This document shows positions 35,241-43,654 of a stretch of DNA of 64,000 nt, piece after piece. This DNA is from Roseburia sp. (lineage in GTDB: Bacteria; Bacillota; Clostridia; Lachnospirales; Lachnospiraceae), in the NCBI GenBank assembly GCA_023664265.1, contig JAMPFV010000011.1, positions 1 to 64,000 on the forward strand. Direction: 5' to 3'. The position numbers and the translations under genes are program-made. The notes beneath the pieces were generated by a model that saw only the letters and a program-made list of their open reading frames with translations, did no database searches and was not told where the DNA came from. Each line of letters starts with the position of its first letter. Position 1 is the stretch's first letter.

Positions 35241-37927
35241 GAAAGAAGCTGCATACATTTCTGAGAGCGCTCCTAAATGAACAGTTGGATTTTCAGGAAC
35301 GCCTGAACCGCATTGTCCTGATATTGGCGTTTGTCGCATCCCTGATCGGCATGGGGCGCATCCTGTTTGGCACCACCCCTGTCGTGCTGGCCGCGCTCAT
35401 TCCCATGTGCCTTGTCTCCGGCGCCGCGCTCTTTATTACGGTCAAATACAATAAGATCCGTCCGGCGGCATGGCTGCTGGTGCTGACCTCCAATATGCTC
35501 CTGTTTCCACTGGTCTTTTTCCTGAGCAGCGGTACGGACAGCGGCACGCCGGTATGGCTGGTGCTGGGGCTGGTGTATATCTTTGTGTTGTTTGAGGGGA
35601 AAGATTTCTTTATCGCGCTTTTCCTCTCCATAGCGTCCTTTTTTGCGACCTACACCCTCGCATATCACTATCCGCAGCTTTTGCCGGAGGCGCCCAGCCG
35701 CTTCTACAGCTTCGGGGACTCCTTCGTCACGCTGGTCGTCGTGAGCTGCTTTATCGGCTTCCTGCTGAGAATACAGTTCCTGACCTACGATAAGGAGCGG
35801 CGGCTTGCGGAGCAACAGCGGGAGGAAATTGAGCGGATTGCCCGCTCCAAGGATACCTTTTTCGCGAACATGAGCCACGAAATCCGCACCCCGATCAACA
35901 CCATCATCGGGCTGAACGAGATGATCCTGCGGGAGGACATCTCGGATGAGATTGCGGAGAACGCCATCAATATCCAGAACGCGAGCAAAATGCTGCTGAC
36001 CACCATCAACGACATTCTGGATCTGTCCAAGCTGGAATCCGGAAAGATGGAGATTGTCCCGGCGCAGTATGAAATCAGCTCCATGTTCAGCGACCTTGTA
36101 AACCTGATTTGGATTCGCGCGCATCAGAAGGAGTTGGAGTTTAAGGTTGACATCGATCACGATATCCCCTCCATGCTCTACGGCGACGAGGTGCGCATCA
36201 AGCAGGTTATCACGAATATGCTGACCAATGCGGTCAAATACACGGAGACCGGCTCCGTCACCCTCTCCGCAAAGGGGGAGCGCCTCAGCGCGGACGAGCT
36301 TCTGCTGCGCATTTCCGTGGAGGATACCGGAATCGGCATCCGCAAGGAAAGCCTTGACGACCTGTTCCAGTCCTTCAAGCGTGTGGACGAGACGAAGACC
36401 CGCAATATTGAGGGAACCGGGCTTGGACTCACCATCGCCAAGCAGCTTGTCGAGATGATGGGCGGCAAGATTTCCGTTGACAGCGTGTACCACAAGGGTT
36501 CCGTCTTTACCATCGAAATCCGACAGAAAATCGTCAATGCGCAACCCATCGGCATTATTGATTTCGCGGCGCAGAAGCAGTTGGATCAACGCACCAAATA
36601 CCGTCAGTGCTTTACCGCGCCGGACGCGCGGGTGCTTGTCGTGGACGACAACGATATGAACCGCATGGTTGCCGTCAAGCTGCTGCGCGGCACCAAGATT
36701 AAGGTGGAGACCGCCGAGAGCGGGCGGGAATGTCTCAGGCGCACTGCGGAAAGCTCTTATCATGTGATTCTGATGGATCACATGATGCCGGAGATGGACG
36801 GCGAGGCCACCCTGAAGGCCATCCGCGCCCAGACAAGGGGCTTCTGTCAGCGGGTGCCGGTTATCGCCCTGACGGCAAACGTTATGACCAACGCCGAGCA
36901 GGTCTATCAGGACATGGGCTTTGACGGCTATCTTGCCAAGCCTATCAACGCCGCGCTCTTGGAGGCGAGCCTGCTCAAATATCTGCCGTCCGAGCTGATT
37001 GAGTACGCCGTGGATCCGGACGAGGAGGATTCGGAGGAGACCGCCATCCGGCAGATTACCACCGCCCGCAAGCGAAAGGTCGCAATCACCGCGGACTGCA
37101 TCTGCGATTTGCCGCGGGATTTATTGGAGAAATATCGGATCCGCCTGATGTACTGCTATGTACACACCAAGGAGGGACGCTTCTGCGACCTCTTTGAGGT
37201 GTCCTCCGACAGCCTGCTCAACTACCTCAAGACGGAGGGCAATTACGCGCACTCCTCCACCGCGGAGCCTTCGGAGTATGAATACTTCTTTGCGGACACG
37301 CTCGAGACCGCGGAACATGTGATCCATATCACCGCGACAACAGCGCTGAGCGGCGCCTATCCGAACGCCCTGCAGGCGAGCAAGAGCTTTGATAACGTTA
37401 CGATATTCGACTCCACGCATATCAGCAGCGGCCACGGTCTGATGACGCTGTATGCCGCCGTCCTTGCGGAGGAGGGAAAGGATGTCGGGGAAATCTGTGC
37501 CGCCCTCGAAAAATTCAAGGATTCCGTGTGCTCCAATTTCCTTGTGCCGAGCACGGAGGCGCTCTACCGCAACGGAAAGGTCAGCGGACTTGTCCATAAG
37601 CTCTGTGCCGCGCTGAATCTGCATCCGGTGCTGCATATGTCGCGAAATGAGCTCAAGCTCTGGAAAATCGAGGTCGGCAACATGAAGCATGTGCGGCGCA
37701 GATATGTGAAAAGGCTGTTGAGCCACAGCAGACAGATTGACACCGATATCCTGTTTCTCACCTACGCGGGCTGCACCATGCGCCAGCTCGACGAGATACT
37801 GGAGGAAGTGGAAAAATATGTGAAGTTCGACAAGATTGTCCTGCAGAAGGCCTCCGCCACGGTCTCAAGCAACTGCGGCGTGGGCGTGTTCGGACTGATG
37901 TTTGTCAGGAGAAATGAGAAGGAATGA
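35237..37927 (+). CDS. Hybrid histidine kinase fused to a DegV fatty-acid-binding domain
   Basis: An 896-residue protein. About six membrane segments lie in residues 20-185. HisKA has NMSHEIRTPINTI (His214), then HATPase (NMLTNAVKYT, GTGLGLTIAKQ), then a receiver at about 464-580 (LVVDDNDMNRM, ILMDHMMPEMDGE). From about residue 614 to the end is a complete DegV/EDD domain: ITADCICDLP, HSSTAEPSEYEYF, ITATTALSGAYPNA, FDSTHISSGHGLM and a glycine-rich end. DegV proteins bind single fatty acids and act with fatty-acid kinase. The fusion suggests lipid-linked output or sensing. ATG 35237 has GGGAGG and overlaps the previous stop. Confidence 0.9.
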   Translation: MRKKLHTFLRALLNEQLDFQERLNRIVLILAFVASLIGMGRILFGTTPVVLAALIPMCLVSGAALFITVKYNKIRPAAWLLVLTSNMLLFPLVFFLSSGTDSGTPVWLVLGLVYIFVLFEGKDFFIALFLSIASFFATYTLAYHYPQLLPEAPSRFYSFGDSFVTLVVVSCFIGFLLRIQFLTYDKERRLAEQQREEIERIARSKDTFFANMSHEIRTPINTIIGLNEMILREDISDEIAENAINIQNASKMLLTTINDILDLSKLESGKMEIVPAQYEISSMFSDLVNLIWIRAHQKELEFKVDIDHDIPSMLYGDEVRIKQVITNMLTNAVKYTETGSVTLSAKGERLSADELLLRISVEDTGIGIRKESLDDLFQSFKRVDETKTRNIEGTGLGLTIAKQLVEMMGGKISVDSVYHKGSVFTIEIRQKIVNAQPIGIIDFAAQKQLDQRTKYRQCFTAPDARVLVVDDNDMNRMVAVKLLRGTKIKVETAESGRECLRRTAESSYHVILMDHMMPEMDGEATLKAIRAQTRGFCQRVPVIALTANVMTNAEQVYQDMGFDGYLAKPINAALLEASLLKYLPSELIEYAVDPDEEDSEETAIRQITTARKRKVAITADCICDLPRDLLEKYRIRLMYCYVHTKEGRFCDLFEVSSDSLLNYLKTEGNYAHSSTAEPSEYEYFFADTLETAEHVIHITATTALSGAYPNALQASKSFDNVTIFDSTHISSGHGLMTLYAAVLAEEGKDVGEICAALEKFKDSVCSNFLVPSTEALYRNGKVSGLVHKLCAALNLHPVLHMSRNELKLWKIEVGNMKHVRRRYVKRLLSHSRQIDTDILFLTYAGCTMRQLDEILEEVEKYVKFDKIVLQKASATVSSNCGVGVFGLMFVRRNEKE

Positions 37928-37930
37928 TAT

Positions 37931-37952
37931 GGGAGGGGCTACAGCCCCTCCC
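37931..37952 (+). terminator. Hairpin after the kinase-DegV gene
   Basis: GGGAGGGGCT and AGCCCCTCCC form a perfect 10-bp stem four bases past the stop. No T-run follows, so it may stabilise the 3' end instead of terminating. Confidence 0.5.
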
Positions 37953-37955
37953 ACT

Positions 37956-38032
37956 CTTATCCATCTGCAAGCCGCGCTTGATGCATTTTTATAATCTTTC
38001 TTAAACTGCCCTGAAGCCTTAACTTTTAACAT
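37956..38032 (-). pseudogene. Remnant of a YafQ/RelE-type toxin
   Basis: From ATG 38032 the frame encodes MLKVKASGQFKKDYK, the typical start of YafQ-family mRNA interferases. After one base of frameshift it continues as CIKRGLQMDK, again family-like, and then ends at the hairpin of the neighbouring kinase gene. The remaining two-thirds are missing. Its start lies one base beyond the antitoxin remnant stop (TGACATG). Confidence 0.65.
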
Positions 38033-38033
38033 G

Positions 38034-38369
38034 TCAGTCCTCCAGACTTTCCCACAATTCGCCTAATGTATCGAAGCATTCTCCGCCGCCTTCCTCTAGC
38101 TCTTTCATGGCGGCTATCGTTTCGGCGTTCGGTTTTTCCTCCCACCCCTGCTATAAATCCCCTGTAAGAACGCCACAACGCAGTCAACAACCCCGCTGCA
38201 AGCAACGGGGCATCAAACTTGCAACGCTGCAGAGCAGCGGGGTACGCGACCCTCGCGGCATTCGCCAAATGCTCATGCAAGCATGGCACTTGGCTCATTG
38301 CTCGCGGGAATCAATTTTAATTTCCGGCACAGCGTCCAACAACTGTATTGCCTGTTCTCTCCCGCTCAT
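38034..38369 (-). pseudogene. Interrupted antitoxin (DinJ/RelB-like)
   Basis: The start encodes MSGREQAIQLLDAVPEIKID and soon stops. The end of the region encodes PNAETIAAMKELEEGG then FDTLGELWESLED and a stop just before the toxin remnant. The two parts together resemble one antitoxin gene. Between them (about 38150-38285) lies foreign-looking GC-rich sequence with strong hairpins, apparently an inserted repeat element. Confidence 0.6.
38191..38242. repeat. Palindromic repeat element inside the antitoxin remnant
   Basis: CCCCGCTGC (38191-38199) pairs with GCAGCGGGG (38234-38242), with local hairpins between (CGCTGC and GCAGCG around AGA). It looks like the core of a small dispersed palindromic element; no second copy is in this window. 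Confidence 0.5.
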
Positions 38370-38476
38370 GCTCCGCCCTCTCTTCCCAACAATATATAAT
38401 TGTATTTATTTACGGCTTTCAAATTATAATCAGGTACTTTTCCCTTAATAACATCCTTCATTTTCAACTTATGCAT
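38366..38476 (-). CDS. Small ORF upstream of the antitoxin remnant
   Basis: A 36-codon frame (MHKLKMKDVIKGKVPDYNLK and further) whose TGA overlaps the antitoxin remnant ATG (ATGA). It may be the end of an older gene or a leader peptide. No function is recognised. Confidence 0.3.
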   Translation of the reverse strand: MHKLKMKDVIKGKVPDYNLKAVNKYNYILLGREGGA

Positions 38477-38625
38477 GCTCCTATCATATCAAAGCATTTT
38501 CAAAAAACCAATCTGATTCCTTATCATATGCTCTTTGTGTGTTATTTGAATGGGTACACCACTCTAAAAAATGTTTCAACCGGTATTTTGTGCAGACAAT
38601 ACGGACGACTAAAAAGGAGAACAAC

Positions 38626-38826
38626 ATGGCGCACGCTATCGATGCGGGACAGACTGCCAAAATATGGATCACATTCGATGAATGGGATAAGATAAGCAGC
38701 TTTGATTACTCTCTCCCTGTCGAAGGAGAAAAAAGTTATTCTCCGGTATATAATGACCTGTCCATTGATTACAGCACCACTGATACCGTCATTGTGGCAT
38801 CCGCCACATTTTCTTCGTTGTATTGA
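38626..38826 (+). CDS. Small protein of unknown function
   Basis: A 66-residue acidic protein starting MAHAIDAGQTAKIWITFDEW. ATG 38626 has AAAGGAGA at ideal spacing; the longer frame from 38539 is not needed. The C-terminal half is rich in Ser, Thr and Tyr. No signal peptide or known motif is seen. It lies between decayed type II and apparently intact type I toxin-antitoxin genes, in an AT-rich island. Confidence 0.5.
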   Translation: MAHAIDAGQTAKIWITFDEWDKISSFDYSLPVEGEKSYSPVYNDLSIDYSTTDTVIVASATFSSLY

Positions 38827-38884
38827 CAGTTATTTTGTGATAAAATCAAGGTTATGAGAAAGTAATCGTGTTACAAGGTGGTAA

Positions 38885-38912
38885 CCTCCCAAAACTTGCA
38901 AAAGAAGGGAGG
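38885..38912 (+). promoter_or_regulatory. Hairpin hiding the toxin ribosome site
   Basis: CCTCCC (38885-38890) can pair with the Shine-Dalgarno GGGAGG (38907-38912) of the small toxin. Such sequestration is normal in type I toxin messages. Confidence 0.6.
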
Positions 38913-38920
38913 TGGTGCGG

Positions 38921-39013
38921 ATGGAAATGTTTTCATTTCAGGATTTGATTCTGTTTGCTACATTTTTAATTACACTGCTTGCCTACATAGATAGGAATAA
39001 CAAGCGAAAATAA
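38921..39013 (+). CDS. Holin-like type I toxin (TxpA/Hol_Tox type)
   Basis: A 30-residue peptide, MEMFSFQDLILFATFLITLL then AYIDRNNKRK. One membrane helix and a short basic tail are the signature of putative holin-like (Hol_Tox) toxins that damage the cell membrane when over-made. The start has GGGAGGTGG eight bases upstream, within a hairpin. A stem-loop follows the stop, and an antisense promoter faces it, completing a type I toxin-antitoxin module. It is too short for normal gene finders. Confidence 0.8.
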   Translation: MEMFSFQDLILFATFLITLLAYIDRNNKRK

Positions 39014-39106
39014 ATAAGCCTACCTTGTTACTTAGCCGGTTCAAGGCAGGCTTATAAACTTGACTTAGAGGGGCTAACCACTTTGTGGGCGGTTGCTTTC
39101 TCTATG
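39005..39106 (-). ncRNA. Predicted antisense RNA antitoxin
   Basis: Transcript of about 100 bases expected from the promoter at 39113-39141. It would end at the hairpin 39016-39053 (AAGCCTACCTTG with CAAGGCAGGCTT, one mismatch) followed on the minus strand by TTATTTATTTT. It is complementary to the 3' end of the toxin message, the RatA-type arrangement. Confidence 0.65.
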
Positions 39107-39112
39107 TCTATA

Positions 39113-39141
39113 AATATAGCATACCGAAAGAGTGTTTTCAA
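39113..39141 (-). promoter_or_regulatory. Promoter of the antisense RNA
   Basis: TTGAAA (39136-39141), exactly 17 bases, TATATT (39113-39118) on the minus strand. It is a strong match and drives no protein gene nearby. Confidence 0.7.
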
Positions 39142-39221
39142 TACTTGACATTCACAAAATTAAAAAAAATAATTGGAAATTATATTTTTTGTTCCAAAAA
39201 CTCTCTTTTGGAGATTTTAAA

Positions 39222-39262
39222 GAAAAAAAACTCCCGCAACATCAGTGTTTACGGGAGTTTTC
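39222..39262 (-). terminator. Intrinsic terminator after gdhA
   Basis: On the minus strand AAAACTCCCG and CGGGAGTTTT pair around a 15-base loop and are followed by eight T residues. Confidence 0.9.
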
Positions 39263-39277
39263 CACTTCTTATTTTTC

Positions 39278-40792
<1,515 letters not shown>

Positions 40793-40844
40793 TTATAACG
40801 CACAATTTTTATACGGTTTCAGGTATTCCGCTCTCTTCTGACCG

Positions 40845-42620
40845 TCACTTGCCCGGCAGCTCGTACTTCTTCAGATAATTGTGATACCGCACGTCAAACT
40901 CGCTGCCCTCACCCTTTGGCAGCGTGTCCACATACTCGTGCGCATGAGTCTCATCCTCATAGAGCTGCAGCACGTTGATCGCGAGATTCGAGCAATGGTC
41001 GGCAATCCGCTCATAATTGTTCGTGATATCGGAGAGCACAAAGCCCATCTCCGCCGTGCACTTGCCCTTGCGCAGACGCTTCGTGTGGCGTTTCTTAATC
41101 TCCTTTTGGAGCGTGTCGATCGCCTCCTCAAACGGCTCCATCGCCCGCGCGCCCGCGATATTCTCCGTCTCCAACACCCACACGGCATTCTCGACAATAT
41201 CGACCACCGCCTGCGAAAATATCTCCAGCTCCTCCAAGGCCTTCGACGAGAAGCTCTGCTCCTTCTTGTGCATCTCACGCGCCGAGTCCGCGATATTGAT
41301 CGCATGGTCGGCAATCCGCTCCAAATCCCCGATGCTGTGCAGCAGCATCGCCAGCTTCCGCGAATCGCGAACACTCAGGTTTTTACTCGAAAGCTTTACC
41401 AGATAGCTGCTGATTTCATCATCATAGCGATCCACCAGATTTTCCTTATATTCGACCTCCGCCACGCCGTTCTTGTCATAAACCTGCAAGGTCACAACCG
41501 CCTCCCTGACGGCCTCCAGCGTGATGTGCCCCATCTCGATCACATGGGAATTGGCCTGCTCCAAGGCAAAGGACGGCGTGCTCAGGAACCGCTCGTCCAT
41601 CCGCACAAGCTTCGCGTGATCCTCCGCGCGCTTGGCCTCCTCCTCGTCCGGCTTGATGATCACAAGTGACAGCCGCTCCAACAGCCCCGAGAACGGAAGC
41701 AGCACCAGTGTCGCCAGAATATTGAACGCCGTGTGCACCAGCGCAATCCCCGCCTTATTTACGGGCATCGGCAGAAAATCAAAGTGGATAAACGCGTTGA
41801 GCAGATAAAAGGCGCTCATAAATATCGCCGTGCCCAGAAGGTTAAACAGCAGATGCACAATCGCCGCGCGCTTGGCGTTCTTGCTCGCCCCGACACCCGA
41901 CATCAGCGCGGTGATACAGGTACCGATATTCTGTCCCATGATAATCGGAACCGCCGCCGCATAGGTGACCGTCCCCGTATCGCACAGCGCCTGCAAAATA
42001 CCGACCGATGCCGAGGACGACTGGATGATCGCCGTAATCAGCGCGCCGACCGTCATTCCCAGCAGCGGGTTGGTAAACATCGTGAAAAGATTGGTGAACT
42101 GCGGCACATCCTTGAGCGGCTCCATCGCCGAGGACATCGAATCCATCCCGAACATCAGTATCGCAAAGCCGACGAGAATCGTCCCGATGTCCCGCTTTTT
42201 CCCGCTCTTCACAAACAGGATAAACACAATGCCGATCATGGCGAGAATCGGCGAGAAGGAGGTCGGCTTGAGCATCTGTATCAGAAAGCTGTCGCTCTCA
42301 ATCCCCGAAAGGCTCAGCACCCAAGAGGTGATGGTCGTACCGACATTCGCCCCCATGATAATGCCTATCGCCTGCGAGAGCTTCATGATCCCCGAATTGA
42401 CAAAGCCTACCACCATAACCGTCGTGGCCGAGGACGACTGAATCACCGCGGTGACGCCCGCGCCCAGAAGAACCGCCTTCCACTTGCTGCTGGTCAGGTT
42501 CTCAAGCACCCTCTCCAGACGCCCGCCCGACAGCTTTTCCAGGCCCTCGCTCAGAATATGCATTCCGTATAAAAACAGGGCCAGTCCCCCTATCATAGAC
42601 AACAAATCAAAAAAAGTCAT
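40845..42620 (-). CDS. Na+/phosphate cotransporter with C-terminal PhoU-like domain
   Basis: A 591-residue membrane protein of the NptA/PNaS family. Two inverted halves carry the QSSSA motif (VIQSSSATTVMVVG and IIQSSSASVGILQA), and about nine membrane segments fill residues 1-310. Residues about 345-560 form a PhoU-like helical domain (LAMLLHSIGDLERIADHAIN and YERIADHCSNLAI). It imports phosphate with sodium, possibly regulated by the PhoU part. It is a single gene with a long upstream noncoding region. Confidence 0.92.
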   Translation of the reverse strand: MTFFDLLSMIGGLALFLYGMHILSEGLEKLSGGRLERVLENLTSSKWKAVLLGAGVTAVIQSSSATTVMVVGFVNSGIMKLSQAIGIIMGANVGTTITSWVLSLSGIESDSFLIQMLKPTSFSPILAMIGIVFILFVKSGKKRDIGTILVGFAILMFGMDSMSSAMEPLKDVPQFTNLFTMFTNPLLGMTVGALITAIIQSSSASVGILQALCDTGTVTYAAAVPIIMGQNIGTCITALMSGVGASKNAKRAAIVHLLFNLLGTAIFMSAFYLLNAFIHFDFLPMPVNKAGIALVHTAFNILATLVLLPFSGLLERLSLVIIKPDEEEAKRAEDHAKLVRMDERFLSTPSFALEQANSHVIEMGHITLEAVREAVVTLQVYDKNGVAEVEYKENLVDRYDDEISSYLVKLSSKNLSVRDSRKLAMLLHSIGDLERIADHAINIADSAREMHKKEQSFSSKALEELEIFSQAVVDIVENAVWVLETENIAGARAMEPFEEAIDTLQKEIKKRHTKRLRKGKCTAEMGFVLSDITNNYERIADHCSNLAINVLQLYEDETHAHEYVDTLPKGEGSEFDVRYHNYLKKYELPGK

Positions 42621-42713
42621 AGGCCTGTATCTCCTTCAAAATTTCCACAACCGTTCCTCATACGCATTCACACATAGGTTAAGTATACGACACAATACCC
42701 TGTTTGTGCAAGG

Positions 42714-42740
42714 AAAAAAACGCAAGCTCGGCAGCTTGCG
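42714..42740 (-). terminator. Intrinsic terminator after the tiny ORF remnant
   Basis: CGCAAGCT and AGCTTGCG pair around a 4-base loop (42721-42740), followed on the minus strand by seven T residues. It starts one base past the ORF stop codon. Confidence 0.85.
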
Positions 42741-42741
42741 T

Positions 42742-42901
42742 TCAAAGAATTTCCCGCGCAAGCCTCGCTTGCGATGCAAATTCTTTCCTAACTTTCACTA
42801 CAACTGTCGCATTTCCCTACAGCCTAAAAGCGCAAGCTCAACAGCTTGTTTTGTCATTTCGCACTTTTCTCTCTGTTCATTAAAAACTTTGCTTTTGGTA
42901 T
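42742..42901 (-). pseudogene. Damaged tiny ORF, copy 1 of a small repeated family
   Basis: From ATG 42857, and with one missing T restored (GAAATGCGACA to GAAATTGCGACA), the frame encodes 38 residues: MTKQAVELALLGCREIATVV, then VKVRKEFASQARLAREIL, then TGA. A second missing A would join an upstream frame reading PKAKFLMNREKSAK from 42901, where an ATA now stands after GGGAGG. A second, shortened copy lies at 48646-48711. The family is not known to me; a damaged gene is more likely than an RNA because the two copies differ by an in-frame 9-base gap. Confidence 0.5.
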
Positions 42902-42982
42902 CCTCCCTTTAAAATGCAACTGATTTTCCGTTAGGATAAACCACTGCCATTAGATAAGCAGTAATGCAATACAGCTAAATAT

Positions 42983-43630
42983 TCAGCCAAAATATTCTTT
43001 AAGTGCATTTCGCATGGGTTCTCTTATGTCAATATTATCCTTTCCATACATTTTCTCCTCAAAGTAATAAACTTTATTGGATACGCCCCAAAAATTTTGA
43101 TTAAACCATTCTTCTTTATCTGCACCATATTGGATAAGCAAATCAAGAATTTCAAATAATCTCTTTTGGGCTATTTCCTGTATATCCGGATAAATTCCAC
43201 TGCACTTCAAAATACCTTCCGCCTTATTTACCGCCGTACCTATCGGAAGCATTTCTGATGATGTTTTCCGATTAGGATTGGCTCCATTCTCAAGCAACCT
43301 TTTAATCACCCTTATATATTTTCCGGACTGAACATACTGTTTATAACATAATGCATCAAAGCAGCATCCTATAGCAATATGCAAAACCGGCATACAAGTA
43401 CTATTTGGTGCAGGCTCTTCCATGAAATCAGCATCCGCGCCATTGTCAAGCAAAAGTTCTGTAATTGTAAATTCTCCGCATTTAATCGCTACCTGTAGCG
43501 GTGACTGACCTATATCCTTTTTAGGCGTTTTCGCATTGCAGACTTCATTTACAACAGCGGCGTTTTTTGATATTGCCGCCCGCACCGCTTCAATATCGCT
43601 ACGTCTTATATCTTTAAATAATTTATTCAT
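42983..43630 (-). CDS. Ankyrin-repeat protein
   Basis: A 215-residue soluble protein with about three ankyrin repeats. Diagnostic parts are GQSPLQVAIKCGEFTITELL, LLLDNGADADF, VIKRLLENGANPNRK and LLIQYGADKEE. Ankyrin repeats bind partner proteins; no enzyme domain is present. It is clearly AT-richer than the MATE gene upstream and may be acquired. It is the next gene after the MATE transporter (24-base gap) and may be co-transcribed with it. Partner and role are unknown. Confidence 0.85.
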   Translation of the reverse strand: MNKLFKDIRRSDIEAVRAAISKNAAVVNEVCNAKTPKKDIGQSPLQVAIKCGEFTITELLLDNGADADFMEEPAPNSTCMPVLHIAIGCCFDALCYKQYVQSGKYIRVIKRLLENGANPNRKTSSEMLPIGTAVNKAEGILKCSGIYPDIQEIAQKRLFEILDLLIQYGADKEEWFNQNFWGVSNKVYYFEEKMYGKDNIDIREPMRNALKEYFG

Positions 43631-43654
43631 CTCAAACCTCCCGAATTTGACTGC

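Larger units (their letters stand above)
42621..42982. other. Intergenic region upstream of the Na/Pi transporter
   Basis: Holds a terminator (42714-42740) and a damaged tiny ORF (42742-42901), listed separately. The remaining part next to the ankyrin gene end is AT-rich and unremarkable. Confidence 0.6.

Noticed and set aside
38026-38298. 90-codon frame on the minus strand
   Set aside because: Passes through the inserted element in a frame different from the recognisable antitoxin residues, so it is a by-product of the decay.
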